From an uncultured Eubacteriales bacterium (GTDB taxonomy: Bacteria; Bacillota; Clostridia; Oscillospirales; Acutalibacteraceae), in assembly GCA_934725345.1 (NCBI GenBank), contig CAKVBG010000023.1, forward strand, positions 1-14,220: a stretch of 14,220 nt of DNA, given 5' to 3'. Both the position numbers and the translations under genes were made by a program. Shown piece after piece: positions 5,908 to 13,725 of this stretch. The number at the start of each line of letters is the position of its first letter. Position 1 is the first letter of the stretch. The notes under the pieces are model-generated. The model ran no database searches. It was given only the letters and a program-made list of their open reading frames with translations, and was not told where the DNA came from.

Positions 5908-6243
5908 ATGCACAACAAAAAAGTTTTTAACAAGTTGGTTAGAGATAATATCCCGGAAATAATTTCAAAAAAAGGCGGAGAAAGCGAGATAAGAATTTTA
6001 GAAGATGCAGAATACGCTGACCTCTTAAACAAAAAGTTAATGGAAGAGTGTAATGAAGTTATCGAAGCAGATGATACTGAATCTAAAAAGGAAGAATTAG
6101 CGGATGTTTTGGAAGTCTTGCACGCAATAGCTAAAAGCAACAAAATTGATTTTGAGGAAGTTGAAGCTGAAAGAGTGCATAAAAAAGAAAAACGCGGAGG
6201 ATTTGAAAAGAAAATATTCTTGAAAACCGTAACCAATGGATAA
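5908..6243 (+). CDS. small all-alpha NTP pyrophosphohydrolase (MazG-like)
   Basis: 111 residues. The start KVFNKLVRDNIPEII, the acidic metal-binding pattern E46-E47-x2-E50 with E63-x2-D66 (EECNE, EELADVLEVL) and the ending RGGFEKKIFL are those of the house-cleaning NTP pyrophosphohydrolases. These split (d)NTPs or related nucleotides to the monophosphate and pyrophosphate. Histidine-biosynthesis PRA-PH belongs to the same superfamily, but no his genes are near. ATG 5908 has AGGAG 7 bases upstream; an in-frame TTG at 5902 is too close to that site. It is the last gene of the HIT-deaminase operon, 15 bases after the unknown gene and 5 bases before a terminator. In context it may remove an unwanted or modified nucleotide. 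Confidence 0.88.
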   Translation: MHNKKVFNKLVRDNIPEIISKKGGESEIRILEDAEYADLLNKKLMEECNEVIEADDTESKKEELADVLEVLHAIAKSNKIDFEEVEAERVHKKEKRGGFEKKIFLKTVTNG

Positions 6244-6247
6244 ACTT

Positions 6248-6272
6248 AAAAGCCTCTTAGGGGGCTTTTTTT
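6248..6272 (+). terminator. rho-independent terminator of the HIT-deaminase operon
   Basis: AAAAGCCTC paired with GGGGCTTTT (one G-U) around a 4-base loop, with seven Ts in the tail. On the minus strand the same hairpin ends in TTTTAAG, so it may also help stop the convergent DUF2797 transcript. Confidence 0.85.
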
Positions 6273-6320
6273 GATGTAAAATTTAAACGGAGATCGATTC
6301 ACACCTACAAAAGCAAGCTT

Positions 6321-7184
6321 TCACCAAAAGGATATCTGCTTGGGCTCGGATGTATATTTCAGAAAATCTCCACTGTAATTTATTTCTACTTTATGGGAAA
6401 TAAATTTTTTTATTGAAGTAGCAAACAATAAATCTTTTTGCTTTAATAAAACTATATCACCAATCATCCCAATTGCCTTACCAGATAAAAATTCCGGATT
6501 TTCTACTTTTTCTAAATTACTCAGATCGTAATAATTTTTATAAAAATACTGCGAATCAAACTCTAAAAATTTACTCTCAGGAATTATATCTATTTGCTTT
6601 AAAATATTAGTTAAAGTCTTATTTGCAACCGTTGAATCGTAACGAGTTTCGCAAATGATTTTTGATTTTTGGCTCGATAACAGTCTTTCTAATATTCCAT
6701 ACCCAGCCCCACACAATTTTGCTTCCAATTCCCTAGCTGAATATGCGTTTGAAAAAGTTTTCAAAATGAATGCTGCACGTGCTCCTTGCTCAAGGAGCCT
6801 TAACTTACTCCTTTTTTTTGAAGCAATACCGACTTTGATATGGTAAGGAGAAAAATAAGCTAAGTAAACTAGATGAGGAGTTTTGTTATATTCCAATTGC
6901 TGGGGCGAAATTCTTTGAGCATTATAAAACGCAGGGTTAAATCCTATCTTGTTATGGCATTCAGCACAATGGTTTATTTTCGAATTTAAATCCAATTTGC
7001 ATTTTGTAGGGCACGGATAGTAAGATAATGTTGAAAAATCATACGTCCCCACACAGTGCCTTTCTTTAAGTTTTTGAATGGTAAACGACTCCCCATTTAA
7101 ATATTGCTTTATATATTTCCCTCCGTTATCCGATAGGATAAAGTGCGGACCTATTTGATCATAACTATAACCTGCAAAAATCAA
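6321..7184 (-). CDS. DUF2797 family protein
   Basis: 287 residues. Four cysteines (CPTKC, then CAEC) form a likely zinc site at about residues 58-76. The diagnostic DUF2797 core follows: NPAFYNAQRISPQQLEYN, PHLVYLAYF, IKVGIASKKR and RLLEQGARAAFILKTF, then SARELEAKL. The VYLAYF...KVGIA...R order is reminiscent of GIY-YIG-type nuclease folds, which is my inference; no activity is established for the family. The start is TTG at 7184 with a weak GAGAG 9 bases upstream. It is the first start codon after an upstream in-frame stop, so the N-terminus is only moderately sure. It lies downstream of HU on the same strand but beyond the HU terminator, and it converges with the HIT-deaminase operon. Confidence 0.85.
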   Translation of the reverse strand: MIFAGYSYDQIGPHFILSDNGGKYIKQYLNGESFTIQKLKERHCVGTYDFSTLSYYPCPTKCKLDLNSKINHCAECHNKIGFNPAFYNAQRISPQQLEYNKTPHLVYLAYFSPYHIKVGIASKKRSKLRLLEQGARAAFILKTFSNAYSARELEAKLCGAGYGILERLLSSQKSKIICETRYDSTVANKTLTNILKQIDIIPESKFLEFDSQYFYKNYYDLSNLEKVENPEFLSGKAIGMIGDIVLLKQKDLLFATSIKKFISHKVEINYSGDFLKYTSEPKQISFW

Positions 7185-7263
7185 TTTTAATCTCTCGTCT
7201 TTCGTTTTTATAATCTTTTAACTATATGCAACTTTGTTATCTCTTTTGATCCTTCGCACATAT

Positions 7264-7291
7264 AAAAAGTTCCCTGCACTTGGCAGAGAAC
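7264..7291 (-). terminator. rho-independent terminator after HU
   Basis: Minus strand: GTTCTCTGC/GCAGGGAAC, 9 bp with one G-U and a 5-base loop, followed by TTTTTA. It begins 8 bases after the HU stop codon. Confidence 0.85.
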
Positions 7292-7299
7292 CTAACAAA

Positions 7300-7575
7300 T
7301 TAGCCATTAACAGCGTCTTTAAGAGCTTTACCAGCTTTGAAAGCAGCACTTTTGGCTGCTGGAATTTCGATAGTCTTTCCACTACGTGGGTCACGTCCAG
7401 TGCGAGCCTTGCGTTCACGTACTTCAAAAGTTCCAAAACCAATTAATTGGATTTTTTGACCCTCTTTCAGAGCTTCTGTAACTGCGTCCATGAAAGCGTT
7501 TAAAGCTTTTTCGCTATCTTTCTTGGAAAGCTCACTTTTCTCGGAAATTTTTGCTACTAAATCTGATTTGTTCAT
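7300..7575 (-). CDS. hup: HU-type DNA-binding protein
   Basis: 91 residues, the standard HU length. It binds and bends DNA as a dimer and organises the nucleoid. The sequence shows MNKSDLVAKISEKSELSKKD, the conserved IQLIGFGTFEVRERKARTGR leading into the DNA-binding arm (RDPRSGKTIEIPA), and the C-terminal helix AFKAGKALKDAVN. ATG 7575 has a perfect GGAGG 10 bases upstream; longer in-frame starts (7632) lack one and would add a foreign extension. It follows mazG by 95 bases on the same strand, an order conserved in Clostridia. A terminator ends the transcript right after the gene. Confidence 0.97.
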   Translation of the reverse strand: MNKSDLVAKISEKSELSKKDSEKALNAFMDAVTEALKEGQKIQLIGFGTFEVRERKARTGRDPRSGKTIEIPAAKSAAFKAGKALKDAVNG

Positions 7576-7670
7576 TAAAACAAAACCTCCATAATAATTT
7601 ATATGTACATGCAAAAAACATCTTTTCCACAATCCGTTTCTAGACGTATTTTGCTAGCACCCCAATGTTA

Positions 7671-8432
7671 CTACAATTTCTCACCTTTTTCAAGCGATAA
7701 TTTATATAAAAATTCATTTTTAAATCTCTCGCATGAATCATAAAGCGCACTTTCGGCGTCAATCCCCACCAAACGAGATATTTCCGTCATAGAAAAGAGT
7801 AAATCCCCTATTTCTTTGTAATAGTGGTCTTGCCGACCATCAAGGATAAGGTTTTCCAAATAATGAAGTCTCTCAAAGGTTTCGTTAAGGGCATCCTCCA
7901 TCGAAAAGAGGCCATATCCCGCTTTCGCTGCACGCTCCTGAACTTTAGCACTCCTCATCAAAGCCGGAAGTATTCTGGAAACACGTTTAACTTCTTCTTC
8001 CGCACTATGATTATTCATTCGATTTCTTCTAAGGTCGAGTCCTTTGGGCTCACGTTCTCTAAGGTTATAAACCCTGCACCTACTGCTACTTTCATTCCGA
8101 GAAGATTCCTCACGGAAAACATGTGGATACTTCGATATTATCTTTTTGCATATCTTGTCCACAACGTCTTCAAAAGAAAAATTTTTGTTTTCTTCTTCAA
8201 TGTCACAATGAAATGCTATCTGCAGCAATAAATCTCCTAGCTTCTCTTTAAGCATCTCATCATCATCAATATCAATTGCTTCGAGCACATCATACGCTTC
8301 TTCAATTAGACTTACCCTTATGCTTGTATGCTTATTGAGTTTATCCCAACCAAAACTGTTAGAAGCTCTAAGCTTTTTGACAAGCTTCAAAAAATCATGT
8401 AAAGAATAATTGCATTTTTGGACCAACTCCAT
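7671..8432 (-). CDS. mazG: MazG nucleoside triphosphate pyrophosphohydrolase
   Basis: 253 residues with two MazG domains. MazG hydrolyses (d)NTPs to NMP plus pyrophosphate and lowers damaged or alarmone-related nucleotides. N-terminal domain: FGWD (usually CPWD), EEAYDVLEAIDIDD (the usual EExxE reads E44-E45-x2-D48) and KLGDLLLQIAFH. C-terminal domain: LPALMRSAKVQERAAKAGYG and KEIGDLLFSMTEISRLVGID. The linker between the domains (RNESSSRCRVYNLREREPKG...) is Arg- and Ser-rich and unlike the usual acidic linker. The second domain's first metal-binding block (ETFERLHYLENLI) has lost most of its acidic residues, so only the N-terminal site looks complete. ATG 8432 is preferred; GTG 8441 is equally in frame with GAGG 6 bases upstream. 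It lies between the flippase gene and HU. Confidence 0.9.
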   Translation of the reverse strand: MELVQKCNYSLHDFLKLVKKLRASNSFGWDKLNKHTSIRVSLIEEAYDVLEAIDIDDDEMLKEKLGDLLLQIAFHCDIEEENKNFSFEDVVDKICKKIISKYPHVFREESSRNESSSRCRVYNLREREPKGLDLRRNRMNNHSAEEEVKRVSRILPALMRSAKVQERAAKAGYGLFSMEDALNETFERLHYLENLILDGRQDHYYKEIGDLLFSMTEISRLVGIDAESALYDSCERFKNEFLYKLSLEKGEKL

Positions 8433-8497
8433 AATCCCCACAACCTTCCTCGAAAAATTAAGATATAAACTTCCAAATATTTACATCTATTTACATA

Positions 8498-10279
8498 TTA
8501 TCTTATCAATCTTACTTTTTCAAGTGTTTTTACAATTTTTTTACATTTTGGAATTGTCATTAAATCAGAAGATGTGACCGTATTTGTTAAAAACAGTGCC
8601 AAAACATATACTATGCCTGAAATTGCTATCGAAAAAATTGTTGCGAGTTTAAATGGAATTACCATAGAAAGTAGCCCATGAGAGGTATACGCCGCTATTG
8701 CACATAATAAGCTGCATATCAAAGGTTTAATAAATGATGCCATCCAATTGATAGAAATTTTGACCTCTTTTCTTAAAGCAATCAAACCTGCCGTGCATAC
8801 AAATAAATAACACACTAATGTTCCAATACCTGCACCTTGGATATTTATCTCTGGAATTCCAACTAAAATGTAGTTGAGAACCACCTTCATGATTACCCCC
8901 AAAGATAACAGTTTAAGAGGTATATCTGCTCTACCTACGGCTTGAAGCATGCTACATACGGGAGTTCCTATGGCAACAAATATTATACCCAGGGCATATA
9001 TGCTCATAATTTGAGAAGCTATACATACTTCCCCTAAACTTTTATTTTTACCCAAAGTGTTGTAAATAAGATCCATGATTGGAAACGACAGCACAGACAT
9101 ACCCAGGCCAATTGGAAAAGATATTATACTCGTTACTTTAAGAACAGTTTCAATACTTTTTTTGATTTTTTCTTTTATCCCTCCTACCCAAGCGTCCGTT
9201 ACGTTTGGAAGTGCACTTATCGCCAGGCCTTGAGTTATAGTTGGTAGTAACATGGTTACTGTGTTCATATAGCTAAAACAGCCTGCTAAAAAAACATGAG
9301 TAGTTCCAGCTTGGATGGCCTCCATGGGGATAAGACCACTATATTTTCTAATAAGAACTCCCGGAGCGATGTGCATTATATCGTTAAGTCTGCGTTGAAC
9401 TAGGGTGGCGTCTATTGCGGAGGCAATATTCATAATTATAGCCCCCAAAGCCACAGGTACAGAAATCGAAAGTAGCATTTTAATTAATTTTTTTATAGGA
9501 CACGGCTCTGGTGCACTTTGAAGCTCAGCAACAGTTATACCGTCCCCGGAGAGTTTGTATTTCAGCACCATGTATAAGTACCCCGCCACAGCTCCGAAAG
9601 TTATGCCTAAAACCGCCCCTGCAGATGCCCAAGGTAATATCGCATTTCTTGCTTCAGAAACAGTCTGATAAGCCACTCCGAAGACTGTTCCATGAATTTT
9701 GAATTCATTCATTCCATACCAAACAGTAACATAGGAAAAAGTTATTCCAAATACTACTTTCCCCACTGCTTCAACGATTTCTGAAACCGCTGTAGGGATC
9801 ATATTTCTTAAACCTTCATAGTATCCTTTGTAAATTGATATTAGACATGAAAAAAAGATCGTCGGAGCAAGAATCAAAAGTGAATAAATCGACCCGGGAG
9901 AACTGATGAATTTAACATATGGAAACGAACCTAACATCATTAGTGCTGAGCCTATAAAGCCTGTGAATAAAAATATGGGTATTGAAACTTTGTGTATAAG
10001 CTTAACGTCCTTGTATCTTTGCTGAGCCATGTACTGCGAAACCATACGTGATATTGCTATAGGTAATCCTGCAGTTGCAAGTGCATGAATAGGACTATAC
10101 ATCGTATATGCCGTTCCGAAGTAACCCATTCCAAGGCCTCCAAGAATGTATGTAAGCGGTATTTTAAAAGCTGCACCTGCAATTTTTACTATAAGCATCC
10201 CAACTGCCATAATTATCGCTCCGGCAGCAAAAGAATGCTTAACTTTTTTCTGAGTTTTCAAATTTACTGTTTTGTTCAT
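8498..10279 (-). CDS. MurJ/SpoVB-like polysaccharide or lipid flippase (MOP superfamily)
   Basis: 593 residues, almost entirely hydrophobic, with about 14 predicted membrane segments as expected for the MviN/MATE-like flippases. N-terminal block: KHSFAAGAIIMAVGMLIVKIAGAAFKIPLTYILG; then MGYFGTAYTMYSPIHALATAGLPIAISRMVSQY and YKGYYEGLRNMIPTAVSEIVE, signatures of the SpoVB/YabM-type group. Proteins of this group move undecaprenyl-linked cell-wall precursors across the membrane. SpoVB acts in spore cortex formation, but relatives occur in non-sporulating Bacillota, so sporulation cannot be inferred. ATG 10279 has AAAGGA 10 bases upstream. mazG follows after 65 bases, probably in the same transcript. 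The order flippase – mazG – HU is common in Clostridia. Confidence 0.88.
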   Translation of the reverse strand: MNKTVNLKTQKKVKHSFAAGAIIMAVGMLIVKIAGAAFKIPLTYILGGLGMGYFGTAYTMYSPIHALATAGLPIAISRMVSQYMAQQRYKDVKLIHKVSIPIFLFTGFIGSALMMLGSFPYVKFISSPGSIYSLLILAPTIFFSCLISIYKGYYEGLRNMIPTAVSEIVEAVGKVVFGITFSYVTVWYGMNEFKIHGTVFGVAYQTVSEARNAILPWASAGAVLGITFGAVAGYLYMVLKYKLSGDGITVAELQSAPEPCPIKKLIKMLLSISVPVALGAIIMNIASAIDATLVQRRLNDIMHIAPGVLIRKYSGLIPMEAIQAGTTHVFLAGCFSYMNTVTMLLPTITQGLAISALPNVTDAWVGGIKEKIKKSIETVLKVTSIISFPIGLGMSVLSFPIMDLIYNTLGKNKSLGEVCIASQIMSIYALGIIFVAIGTPVCSMLQAVGRADIPLKLLSLGVIMKVVLNYILVGIPEINIQGAGIGTLVCYLFVCTAGLIALRKEVKISINWMASFIKPLICSLLCAIAAYTSHGLLSMVIPFKLATIFSIAISGIVYVLALFLTNTVTSSDLMTIPKCKKIVKTLEKVRLIR

Positions 10280-10367
10280 TTCAACACTATTCCTTTATAT
10301 GAATTAAAAATGCTTAGTTATATGATATGCCAGAGAAAAGCTCTATAATACATACACATTAATTTTT

Positions 10368-10399
10368 AAGAAACAGCCCCATTGAAGCTGTTTCTTTTT
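10368..10399. terminator. hairpin between ileS and the flippase gene, likely ileS terminator
   Basis: Perfect 10-bp stem AAGAAACAGC/GCTGTTTCTT with a 9-base loop, 20 bases after the ileS stop. On the minus strand, the ileS direction, the 3' arm ends in TTTCTT and then AAAAATT, a weak tail. On the plus strand it is followed by TTTCTTTTT, a good tail, although no plus-strand gene ends here. It is probably bidirectional. Confidence 0.6.
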
Positions 10400-10415
10400 C
10401 AGTATTATATCAAAC

Positions 10416-13400
10416 TCATTTTATTGATATTTTAAGATCAGCATTATCAACTTTTACGGTTTTAGACATTACAGGTTCGGAAAAATTAGAAATTTTAGAA
10501 AGTGTTTCTGTTTCTATTTCTTCAGACTTCTGAGCAATTAATTCAGATATTACTTCAGAGTTGCTTTCAAATGCTAACATTACCCTATCTGAAACTTCAA
10601 ATCCAGCTTCTTTTCTAAGCACTTGGCAGTGTCTTAGTATTTCTCTGTATATTCCCTCCAACTTTAAAGCTTCAGTTATTTCCGTATTTATAGCCACGTC
10701 TATGCTATTTTCTGAAGTTCTTGCAATATTAGCTTTATCCTTAGAAACAACCTTGAAACACTCGGCAGGTATTTCAGCATCGAAACCTGAAAGTTTAACA
10801 TTTTCCCCTTGTTTAACTTGCGCCGATAGACGAGCATTATCTTCAGAGCTTAAGTCCTCACAAAGCTTCTTTACCTTATTAACCTCAGATTTCAGAACCC
10901 TACCCGCTGATTGAAAATTAACTGTTAAATACTCCTGACTGAGTTTATTGAAATCCTCAAGATATTCAATTTCCTTGATATTAAGCTCTTCTAATACAAT
11001 GGATTCATATTTTCTAACTTCAGCTTGCAAATCTTTGTTCAAATACAAACTGCTAAGCGGTTGTTTGACTTTTAAATTTTGTTCATTTCTAAGTTTGAGC
11101 GCACAAGCAATAACGGTTCTGACTTTCTGAGTTTCTTTTAAAAGATCATTATCGTAACTGCGTACGGTTGGAAAATTCGAAAGATGAACAGATAAACACT
11201 CATCGGGTTCATATTTTCTAATCATTTTTTGCCAAATTTGTTCTGTCATGAAGGGTATAATGGGCGCCATAACTTGAGTTATTGTTTTGATTGCATAGTA
11301 AAGAGAGTCATAGGCATTTTGTTTATCTGAATCAAGACTGTTTTTCCAGAATCTACGGCGGTTGATTCTAACATACCAATTTGAAACGTCATCAATACAC
11401 TGTTCAAACTCCCTGACTATCTCACTGGTACTATACAGCTCATAAGATGCAATAGCTTTGCTTACAAAATTATCTATTCTACTGATAAGCCACTTATCAA
11501 CCAAATTATTTGACTTCGGTGCGCCGATACTTGGTTTGTCAATCTGAGCATAAGTCATAAAGAAATAGTAAATATTCCAAAATCCTAAAAGCTTACGTCT
11601 TGCTTCCTCTCCAAGAGAAAATCCAAATCTGACGTCATTTGTAGTTGGAGAACCAGCAAATAGATATCTTATAGCATCCGCTCCTATCTTGTTTGCGGCT
11701 TCATCGAATTTTATCATATATCCCGTCTTGGAGAATTTAGTACCATCTTGGGCAACTACCTTTCCATAAGCTTTAACTTTTTCATAGGGAGCTCTTCCTG
11801 TTAACGTAACACTCATGAAAAGCAAAGAATAAAACCATAGTCTAACTTGCTCCTGCATTTCAGTTACCCACTCTACCGGGAAATTTTTCTCCCACTCTGC
11901 TCTGTTGCTGAAGTATCCTAGAGTTGAAAAAGGAACTATTCCGGCATCAAGCCAAACATCACCTGTGTCAGGGATACGGCATACCTCTTCTCCGCACTCC
12001 GGACATTTAATTTTAACTTTATCAATCCACGGACGATGTAATTCAGGCAGCTCCACATCCGGATTTACACAGCGTTCTAAAAGCTCTTCTTTGGACCCTA
12101 TAACGGTTAAATGCCCACAAGATTTACAAGGATAAAACGGTAGCGGCAAACCATAAAATCTCTTCCTGGAAATACTCCAATCTCCCATGTTGGTAAGCCA
12201 ATCTAACATCCTCTTTCCGATAAATTCAGGTTCCCAATTTACCTTTTGAGCTTCCTTTATAAGCTCAGGACGTATCTCATCAGTTTTTATGTGCCACTCG
12301 TTGACCAATCTAAAGACTATTTCAGTTTTGCAGCGCCAGCATATCGGATAACTATGTGTATACTCCATAACCTTGAACAATTTTCCGTGTTCCTTGAGCT
12401 TTTCAAATACTAAATTTGCTACTTCTGGTGCGGATTTACCACTGAGGAAGTCATAATTTTCTTCAAAAATTCCCAACTCATTTATAGGACATATCTGCGG
12501 TAAAGAAAGAGTTTTTCCTAGTTCGAAGTCTTCTGCTCCGCAGCCCGGTGCAATATGAACTACACCGCAACCTTCATTGGCATCCACGTCTTCCCATGGA
12601 ACTATCTTATGCGTAATACCCTTTTGTACGTCAAGCCACGGGAAAAAAGTTTCATATTCGTAGCCCAACAAATCAGAGCCTTTGAGCAACTTCAAAACTT
12701 GCTTTTCTCCGTCGATATATTTAATAGCGTTTTTGGCTAAAACAATGGGTTTTTCAAATCCTTCACATTTCACAACCGCATAATCTAAATCCTTGTTTAC
12801 CGCTAAAGCAACATTCGCAGAAAGAGTCCAAGGAGTTGTAGTCCAGACTAAAACATCGAATTCGGCATCTTTAAGTTTCGCAATACAAAACACAGATTTA
12901 TGCGTTATTTCTTTGTATGAACCAGACATCTCGTGCTCTGATAGAGAAGTTCCACATCTCGGACACCACGGCATAGGACGATTTGATTTAGCTATCCATT
13001 TTCTCTCATTGCATACCTTCAAAAAACTCCAAATAGCAGAAATATTCTCATCAGTATGCGTAAAGTAAGAATTACTCCAATCCATCCACTGACCTAAGCG
13101 CTTAGACTGCTCCGTGATAACACTTGAAAATCGTTTGATTCTTTCTACACATTTCTTAGTAAACTTATCCATTCCATAGTTTTCAACATCTTTTTTATTT
13201 TTAAACCCAAGTTCCTTCTCAACTTCTACCTCGACCCACAAACCTTGAGTATCAAAACCGTTTCGATATCCGCAACAGTGACCTGTCATAGATTTGTATC
13301 TTAGGAAAGTATCTTTAACACTCCTTCCCCACGCGTGATGAATTCCCATTGGATTATTTGCCGTAATTGGACCGTCTAAAAATCTAAACCGCTTTTTGCC

Positions 13401-13502
13401 TTTGTTTTTCTCTTGCATTTTTTGAAAACACTGATTCTTTTCCCAGAACTCAAGAATGTCTTCTTCCATTTTGATGAAGTTTGGTTTTACCTCTGCTGAC
13501 AT
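10416..13502 (-). CDS. ileS: isoleucyl-tRNA synthetase, IleRS2-like with altered HIGH motif (GIHH)
   Basis: 1028 residues, class I synthetase that charges tRNA-Ile. The signature that is HxGH in most class I enzymes reads G53-I54-H55-H56 (ITANNPMGIHHAWGR). The KMSKS loop reads KFSKT at residues 589-593. The CP1 editing domain is present (VLVWTTTPWTLSAN), as are zinc-type cysteine pairs (WCPRCGTSLSEHE, CWRCKTE, CKSCGHL, CPECGEEVC). The size and a long C-terminal region fit the IleRS2 (eukaryote-like) clade. I recall published work on such GXHH variants reporting normal activity and extreme mupirocin resistance. ATG 13502 has GGAGG 10 bases upstream. The roughly 70-base leader from the promoter has no room for a T-box. 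Single gene, divergent from the gene at 13726. Confidence 0.96.
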   Translation of the reverse strand: MSAEVKPNFIKMEEDILEFWEKNQCFQKMQEKNKGKKRFRFLDGPITANNPMGIHHAWGRSVKDTFLRYKSMTGHCCGYRNGFDTQGLWVEVEVEKELGFKNKKDVENYGMDKFTKKCVERIKRFSSVITEQSKRLGQWMDWSNSYFTHTDENISAIWSFLKVCNERKWIAKSNRPMPWCPRCGTSLSEHEMSGSYKEITHKSVFCIAKLKDAEFDVLVWTTTPWTLSANVALAVNKDLDYAVVKCEGFEKPIVLAKNAIKYIDGEKQVLKLLKGSDLLGYEYETFFPWLDVQKGITHKIVPWEDVDANEGCGVVHIAPGCGAEDFELGKTLSLPQICPINELGIFEENYDFLSGKSAPEVANLVFEKLKEHGKLFKVMEYTHSYPICWRCKTEIVFRLVNEWHIKTDEIRPELIKEAQKVNWEPEFIGKRMLDWLTNMGDWSISRKRFYGLPLPFYPCKSCGHLTVIGSKEELLERCVNPDVELPELHRPWIDKVKIKCPECGEEVCRIPDTGDVWLDAGIVPFSTLGYFSNRAEWEKNFPVEWVTEMQEQVRLWFYSLLFMSVTLTGRAPYEKVKAYGKVVAQDGTKFSKTGYMIKFDEAANKIGADAIRYLFAGSPTTNDVRFGFSLGEEARRKLLGFWNIYYFFMTYAQIDKPSIGAPKSNNLVDKWLISRIDNFVSKAIASYELYSTSEIVREFEQCIDDVSNWYVRINRRRFWKNSLDSDKQNAYDSLYYAIKTITQVMAPIIPFMTEQIWQKMIRKYEPDECLSVHLSNFPTVRSYDNDLLKETQKVRTVIACALKLRNEQNLKVKQPLSSLYLNKDLQAEVRKYESIVLEELNIKEIEYLEDFNKLSQEYLTVNFQSAGRVLKSEVNKVKKLCEDLSSEDNARLSAQVKQGENVKLSGFDAEIPAECFKVVSKDKANIARTSENSIDVAINTEITEALKLEGIYREILRHCQVLRKEAGFEVSDRVMLAFESNSEVISELIAQKSEEIETETLSKISNFSEPVMSKTVKVDNADLKISIK

Positions 13503-13568
13503 CTGTTTTCATCCTCCAAAAAATATTTTTGTATCTAAAACCTTAAGCCTAGTTCTCACGGTTATAAA

Positions 13569-13597
13569 ATTATATTATAAAATCTAAGATTTGTAAA
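13569..13597 (-). promoter_or_regulatory. promoter of ileS
   Basis: Minus strand: TTTACA (13597-13592), 17 bases, TATAAT (13574-13569). A second TATAAT overlaps five bases upstream, but its 12-base spacer is too short. The leader to the ileS start codon is about 60 bases. Confidence 0.75.
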
Positions 13598-13646
13598 TTC
13601 CGTATCGTATCCAAATGGAAATTCAAAAATAATTTAAAATTTTTTA

Positions 13647-13675
13647 TTTACAAAATTAAATTAATGTGTTAAAAT
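13647..13675 (+). promoter_or_regulatory. promoter of the double-glycine-leader gene
   Basis: TTTACA (13647-13652), 17 bases, TAAAAT (13670-13675), preceded by an A/T tract (about 13621-13646) that could act as an UP element. The predicted transcript start is about 44 bases before the ATG at 13726. It is back to back with the ileS promoter, with 49 bases between the -35 boxes. Confidence 0.7.
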
Positions 13676-13725
13676 AAGAGTATCAGTCTGAATTATTACT
13701 GCTGTCACGAAAGGATGAAAACAAA

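Noticed and set aside
7218..7446. Reading frames overlapping HU on both strands
   Set aside because: They are shadows of the clearly recognised HU gene and its terminator and match no family.
7824..8231. 135-codon plus-strand reading frame
   Set aside because: It lies wholly antisense to mazG, with no ribosome binding site and no recognisable domain.
13503..13568. T-box riboswitch in front of ileS
   Set aside because: The promoter leaves only about 60 bases of leader. There is no specifier stem, T-box sequence or antiterminator.
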